This document shows, piece by piece, positions 58,322 to 64,000 of a stretch of 64,000 bases of DNA. The stretch covers positions 55,541-119,540 of the forward strand of contig JASAMV010001885.1 of the NCBI GenBank assembly GCA_030248065.1, written 5' to 3'. Within the stretch, counting starts at the first letter, position 1, and every line of letters starts with the position of its first letter. The notes beneath the pieces are model-generated. The model had not been told where the DNA came from. It was given only the letters and a program-made list of their open reading frames with translations, and did not search any database. Origin of the DNA: Rhynchonema sp. JSB1_4 (taxonomy: Eukaryota; Nematoda; Chromadorea; Monhysterida; Xyalidae). The translations under genes were made by a program, and so were the position numbers.

Positions 58322-61300
58322 GTGTAGTTCCTGGGCAGGGTCTCTTACAACACTAACCGCTGCTACCAAGGACACTAGTACACTAACCGCTGCGCCCAGG
58401 TATGTCTGTTCTCCCTCCATGGTAACCTGCCTCACTGTTCCCCCTCTGGGGTACGTCTGCTTTTCTTATTTTTACTGAAAATAGGCCAATTTTGGCCTAA
58501 ATAGGCATTTTTAGGCATAAAATGAGCTATTCTAGGTCAATGTCGTCAAAAATCGCCAAAATACCCTTTTTTTGATTGAGATTTTTTTCTGAAAAGGGCA
58601 AAATGAGAAAATTTTCGACCTCAAAAAAAATGACTCTTCTCCAAGTTTGTGTCCTCCCCCCTTCGGGTCCTCCCCCCGAGAGGAATGTCTGGTCCCCCCT
58701 CCGAAAAAGGGGGGACCGCCGGTTCCCCCTCCGGAATGAGGAAGAACTACACTGGTAGTGGCAGGGGGAGGGGTTACTCCTTTCAGACTTACCTTTCCCC
58801 ACTCCAAATCTCATACCCTCACAAGCAATTTTATACCTTTTTAAGACAAAATCAGTGTTTCGACCCCCGCCTATTTTCCAAAAATCGCGCGCTCACCACA
58901 TATCGCAACATAATCCTATATTCGTCGGCCGCGATTTTTCAGCAAATTTGGAAAAAAGCACTATTTCTCACTTCATTTAGGCCAAAATTGTGTCATAAAA
59001 CTGTGCTTTTTCGCACTTTCTGAGTGAACCATACCTCTCTCGCGCTTCCAGTCCCAAGCCCGCAATCATATTTTTGTTTCCTCACACATGGGCCTGCCAC
59101 TTCACTGCTCCCAATGGAACAGGCAATTTTCACTCCGTCCCCGGTACGCGTATGTGGGTCCCCGGACCACTAGATCCCGCACCCCTCTCTGGGACGGCAT
59201 TTCCCCAAATTTTTCCGAATTTCACCTTAAACGTACCCTTTTTGTGTCCAAGTGGCTAAAAATTCGGCGAAATTTTACACTAAAAGTGCAAAAAAAATTT
59301 TGCACATCACATCATACCTCATTTTAACCCATCAAAATTGAAATTCCCCACTGAATACTGGTACTGCCATATATTGAACCCTAAAATTCTGCTCCTCCCG
59401 CAAACAGAATTCCCCCAGACCCGGACGTTGGGTACAGAAACTCGGCAGCGGTACCGCTCTCCCGGCCCCACGCCACGGTACGGCAGTATTCCTCGAGGAG
59501 TAACTACAGTAATGCGCACAACAGTTAGTGGGTCTACACTTTCTCGAAGCGTTGTAAAGGTCAGTTGGCTGGTCGAGGTCGGTCGCAAGCTCGGTCGACA
59601 GCTCAGTGTGATAAGGCTCTGGGTGTAAACTCGAAACATTCCACGTTAATAACAGGCAATGTTTCACGTTTACACCGGCGAACTTACGCCGACCGAGCCT
59701 TCCACCGGGCCTCAGCCACGCACCTTTACGCCCAACTGACCCTTAGAGCGTTTTGAAAATCTCCACCTACAGTCAGTGACACTGGCCATTCGTAGTTTCA
59801 CTCACCACCACGCCCGATCGTCGGTTTCACCAACGCGAAAAGTACATCGAATTCTAAATCTGCGCACCTGCTCGCGACGTTTCCTTCTTACTGTTTGATT
59901 CGAAGGTATTGGTCTAAGCTGTACTCGAAAATTACTCATGTTTTATGCTGAAAAATGCCTGTTTAGGCCTAAATTTGCCTATTTTTTTCAGCAAACCCTC
60001 CGGGGAGCAGACGCTACCCGGAGGGGGAACAGTGGGGCAGGGCGTACCATACCATACCATGGGGAGGGGGAACAGACGCACGAGGGGGACCCCTCCCCCC
60101 AGCAGTGTACCCCTAAAACCTAAAATAGAAGGGGGGCTTCATTAATTTACTGACCTATTTTGGGGACAGTGGTGTAGCTACCGGAGGCGGGGCGGCAAAC
60201 CACCGGAGCCACCAAAAACGTGACGCGGCAACTATGCACTGTACAGGCCGAGCTAAGGGGGAAAGAAAAAATTTTTAGGTCGAAATTCCACGAAAACCGT
60301 ACCAAAACGCTAATTTCGGCGCGTAGCGCGCGATTTTTCGCCTATTGGAGTGAAAATACCGATTTTATACTATTTTGAGCAAAATAGTAATTACTGTACG
60401 AGCCGGGCGGGGCGGCGACTGCAATCCTAACACTCAGTGTTGGAGGTGGGGGGGATCCCTGGGAGCCCCCCAGTACAGCAGCACCTTAGGCAGACAGAGG
60501 ACCCCCGATGTCCCGCATGGTAGAGGGTAGGCACCCCCGATTTTCACCCCGGGTACAGTAAGGATCCCCCTGATTTTGCTCTTAAAGTGCCAATTTTTGA
60601 GGAATGGGGCCAAAAATTAAAGTGTAAAATCAGTGGTTTTTACCTCAAATTACTGCAAATCGGCGCGCTGCGCGCGCAAATACGACGCTTCTCCACCATA
60701 TTCTATACATAGTAAACACATAAAAAATTTTCACCCCAAAACCTAACCCCCCCAAACCCCCGGAACATAACCCCCGCAGGGCCATCGGCTCTGGGACAGT
60801 AGGGATCCCTCCGAGCGCGGGCAGGAGGACCCCTTCAGAAGAGTTGAACACTGACCAGGATGGAAGGACCACCGTCAACCAACCTAGGTAACCTACCTAC
60901 TGTACCTAGGGGGACCCCTCACCAGTGTAGTGGCAGGCCAGGTGGGAGGGAAAGACTAACGCCGGGTTGGGACCGGAAGCGCGGAGAAATAATGACTTCG
61001 GCCCACCGTAAAAGGCGAAAAAAACAACGTTTTGTGATAATTTCCTTCGGCCACAAATCGAGATAAAAACAGAAAAAATTTTTCAAAAATTGCCGAAAAT
61101 CGCCTAAAAATAGGTATTATGGGTGGGTTTTTGCGCGCGGAGCGTGCTATTTTGGGAAATAAGGTTCAAAAAAACACCGATTTTTGCCTTAAAAAGGTAC
61201 TAAAATTGAACTTGTGTAGAGCAATGTATTTGGAGTTGTGAGAGGTAAGAACTCAACCCCCCAACCCCCCTCGGGTTTGTGGTAGGTAAGGATGAGAGGG

Positions 61301-63962
61301 GGCCCAACTCCTTTCAACCCCCCCCCCAGCCACCACCGCCCCCCACCCCACTACACCATTTGTTTGGGGGTTAGTGTAGTTTTTGGTCCGGCGCGGCGGT
61401 TAGCGCACCTACCCCTTTTTTCGTGCGGCGGTTAGTGTACCTACCTGGGGGGGAAGGGGGGGGAAGTACGAAAATTAGGAAAAAGTCTACTTTTTGAGGT
61501 AGAAAATTTCCCCTACTTATTTTGGCCCTTTTGGAAAAAATTGTCAGAAAAAGGGTATTTTGGCGAACTTTCCGGACAACATTGACCTAAAAATTTTTTA
61601 TTATCGTGGTGCCTAACTTGTCGATTTTAGCCCTAAATTTGCCATCTTTTAGGCAAAAATCTAGGCGGTTAGTGTACCTGGCGCGGCGGTTAGTGCTACC
61701 AGTGTACCTGGTCGGGCGGCGGTTAGCGAACCCTAGGGGGGGGGGGACCCCCCCTCCCCCCCAGGAACTACACTGGGGCTCTGTTACGGGGGCTTATTTG
61801 GGGCCTCCATCAATTCACTGACCCGACCCTGAAAATTTTTATTCGTGTCTTGTCTATTCGTCAATAAGAGGCGAATTATGCTTGAAGTCCGAACGAACAG
61901 CAAACGTGCATAAATGTACCTGTACACCACTAGCCTTAAGATACTACTCGTATAGGGGATATGTTACTTAGGGGGGCTTGATTCCGGCCGGGGGGCTTGA
62001 TTAATTCACTGACCCGTTTCGGGGCTGTGTGTACTGTACTGTACCTATTACTGGGGGGGTTATGGTTGGGGGCCAGTGTAGTTCCTGGTCCGCCGAGGGA
62101 GCGAGCGGATTTCTTGTTTTTTTTCGGAGGGGGAGATAGCGACCCCCGAGGGGGGAGGGGGGACCCAAATTCGGGAAAAGCTCACTTTTTGAGGGAGAAA
62201 AATTTGAACTGATTTTTGCCCCTCTTTTTGGAAAAAATTCTTCATAAAAAGGGCCTATTCGGGCCCCTCGTATTTTGGCGACTTTTGAAGAACATTGACC
62301 TGAAAAATCACACATTTTAGGCCTAAAAATGGTTTATTTTAGGCTTAAAAATGGCCATTCAAGGCAAAATTTAAGGGAGATAGTGTACCTGGAGGGGAAG
62401 ATAGGGGGATAGTGTATCATCCTGAGGGGGGACAGAGCCAACCCGAGAGGGGGGTGGGACCCCCCCCAGTGTAGTTCCTGGGGCCCCGGGGGAGGGGGGG
62501 TCCCCCCCCTTAAAGGGACACTAACGGCTGCGTACCAAGGTACACTAACCGCCTCAATTTTTGCCTGGAAAAGACAAAATTTAGGCCTAAAATGGGCATT
62601 TTTAGGCCTAAAATGGGTGATTCTTAGGTCTATGTTGCTCAAAGTCGCCAAAATACCCTTTTCTCATTGAGAACAGTTTCTCCAAAAAAGGCCAAAAATC
62701 GGTCTCTATAATCTCCTTTACCCTTGAAAGTGACTTTTTCCTGAATTTGGGCCTCCCTCCCTTCCCCCCCCCGAGGTAGGTACACTAACCGCCGCACGGA
62801 AAAGGGGGGAAGGGACACTAACCGCCGCGCCGGACCAGGAACGACACTGCCCCCCTCCCCCCCCCCCAGGAACTCCACTTGGGGGGCTCTATTCAAATCA
62901 AATTTTATCTGCAAAGCTACGCGAAGACCTTTATTATATCCCTGCAAAAACCCTTAAATAAAAAACAGTGTTAATAACAAAGAACGTGAACACGAATGAA
63001 TAAACGACAATGGAAACTACTGGTGAATACGGTTACAACCAAACTCAGCCAGACTAGCACAAACCAATACACAACAACGGCAAATTCAGCAATGGATGAT
63101 GAAACCAGAATACGGCTTTAAATATTTATGATGATCTGAAAGCAGCAACCCAGTGACTGAGGAGATCAGTCAACGACGGCTGAAAAATTTCGGAGTTAAT
63201 GTGGAAAGAAACTTAATGTCTCAACTCACGCGAACTCAAGTTCTCAGTTTTAAAGGCCGCATATATTTCGAGGCAGCAGAGGACCGACGCCCTCTGGAAG
63301 CTGTTCCAGAGGTCCACGATTTCACGATCAGGCCCAGGACCTCAGTCAAGTCCCGGCACCCGCGCCATGGACTCGACACAAACTGTGGGAGTGCCCTCGG
63401 GTTGGGCGGCCGGTGTTATGAGATGGAAAGAAAGGATTCCTTGGTTACCCCAGGTATGTGACTGTGAACGACCTTGGGCACAAGCACAAGATTGTTAATG
63501 GTCCGGCGATAAATTAGGGGGTCTAATTTTAGGGCATGCAAATGCTGTTGGAAAGAATAGAGTCTGCATGCCAGGCCCCTAGTAAGCTAACCAACGCTCA
63601 ACTCTCCAACGCTTTTAGCTCAAGTCACATTTTGAGGTTACCAAATGGACATGGAAAATTCCAGTAAAGGGTGGACAGAGGCCAAATAAAGTTTTCGGAG
63701 GAAGACCAGAATTTTGATGGTGTAAGTTTTGGGCGGGATGGTCTTCTGCATTCTGCTGGTGTTAGTGACAATTCAGTACCAATATGTGACTCAAACTTTA
63801 AGTTTTGAGTTCTTAACTCATTAGACACTCAGTTCCGGGACATGGGTGGTGAAAATACCTGCTCATTTAGGTTTTTAATGGTAGTTCCTGGGGGAGGGGT
63901 CCCCTCGGGTACGTCTGTTCCCTCCATGGTGCGCCTGCCCCACTGTTCTCTTTTGGGCTTGG
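58322..63962. repeat. Second, decayed copy of the 49.2-54.8 kb block
   Basis: Order and content of 49209-54845 recur with an offset of about 9.1 kb: the same elements, the same ACACTGGTAGTGGCAGGG junction, the same paired GTTTACACCG stretch with ATTCCACGTTAATAACAGGC, and the same LINE tail. The second copy has many substitutions and small indels, often shortened C/G runs, and its LINE frame is broken. Confidence 0.85.
63170..63870 (-). pseudogene. Broken second copy of the LINE RT tail
   Basis: Matches 54058-54740 closely at DNA level, but indels disrupt the frame in several places. Only short stretches of the original translation remain. Confidence 0.8.
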
Positions 63963-64000
63963 GTTAGCAGCACGTAATTAAACCAACAAAACTAACATAG

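Larger units (their letters stand above)
49201..64000. repeat. Nested transposon thicket, no host genes
   Basis: Almost all of it can be read as pieces of a few families of non-autonomous elements with C/G homopolymer blocks, subterminal iterons and A/T-rich cores, plus a LINE tail. I found no exon of a host gene on either strand. ORFs here are products of low complexity. Individual elements are listed separately where their ends are clear. Confidence 0.75.

Overview
The window is nuclear DNA of an invertebrate animal. Every recognisable gene is split by short GT-AG introns (mostly about 50-400 bp). The protein set is metazoan: PSMD5, animal-type fused PAICS, mitochondrial methylmalonyl-CoA mutase (MMUT), DHFR, a calmodulin-like protein, secreted C-type lectin/PAN proteins, a secreted Kelch protein and a secreted phospholipase A2 exon. 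I cannot assign a phylum from sequence alone. Exon borders below come from splice consensus, phase continuity and remembered family patterns, not from transcripts.

Layout: 1-3300 is hairpin-forming repeats, an inverted TTAGTG-type array and gene-poor DNA. 4065-7444 (+) holds a small cysteine-rich secreted peptide and a nine-exon secreted Kelch protein. 7749-22888 (-) holds three tandem paralogues (A, B, C) encoding signal peptide, two C-type lectin domains and a PAN/apple domain, with identical ten-exon structure and intron phases. Genes A and B are pushed apart by a 5.2 kb Harbinger-like transposon (11329-16523) that is itself filled with nested hAT-like elements. 21966-24829 holds more inverted-repeat elements and a small putative gene. 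25151-28516 (-) is PAICS, 29810-31669 (+) a calmodulin-like gene, 32387-33498 (+) DHFR. 33500-38366 is repeat-rich, with foldbacks, a two-copy MITE and an orphan phospholipase A2 exon. 38367-42635 (-) is PSMD5 and 43188-48377 (-) is MMUT.

49200-64000 has no host gene that I can see. It is a thicket of nested non-autonomous elements, mostly hAT-like (CAGTG-type ends, and 8-bp target duplications readable for several copies), plus a LINE reverse-transcriptase tail. About 5.6 kb (49209-54845) is present again, decayed, at 58322-63962.

The most unusual signal is in these elements. Each family carries its own 17-20 bp iterated motif near both ends. At least three kinds share one terminal repeat and one core but carry different iterated motifs, as if the arrays had been swapped or rewritten. 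The housekeeping genes do not form a pathway cluster. The lectin/PAN trio is a local secreted-recognition gene family.
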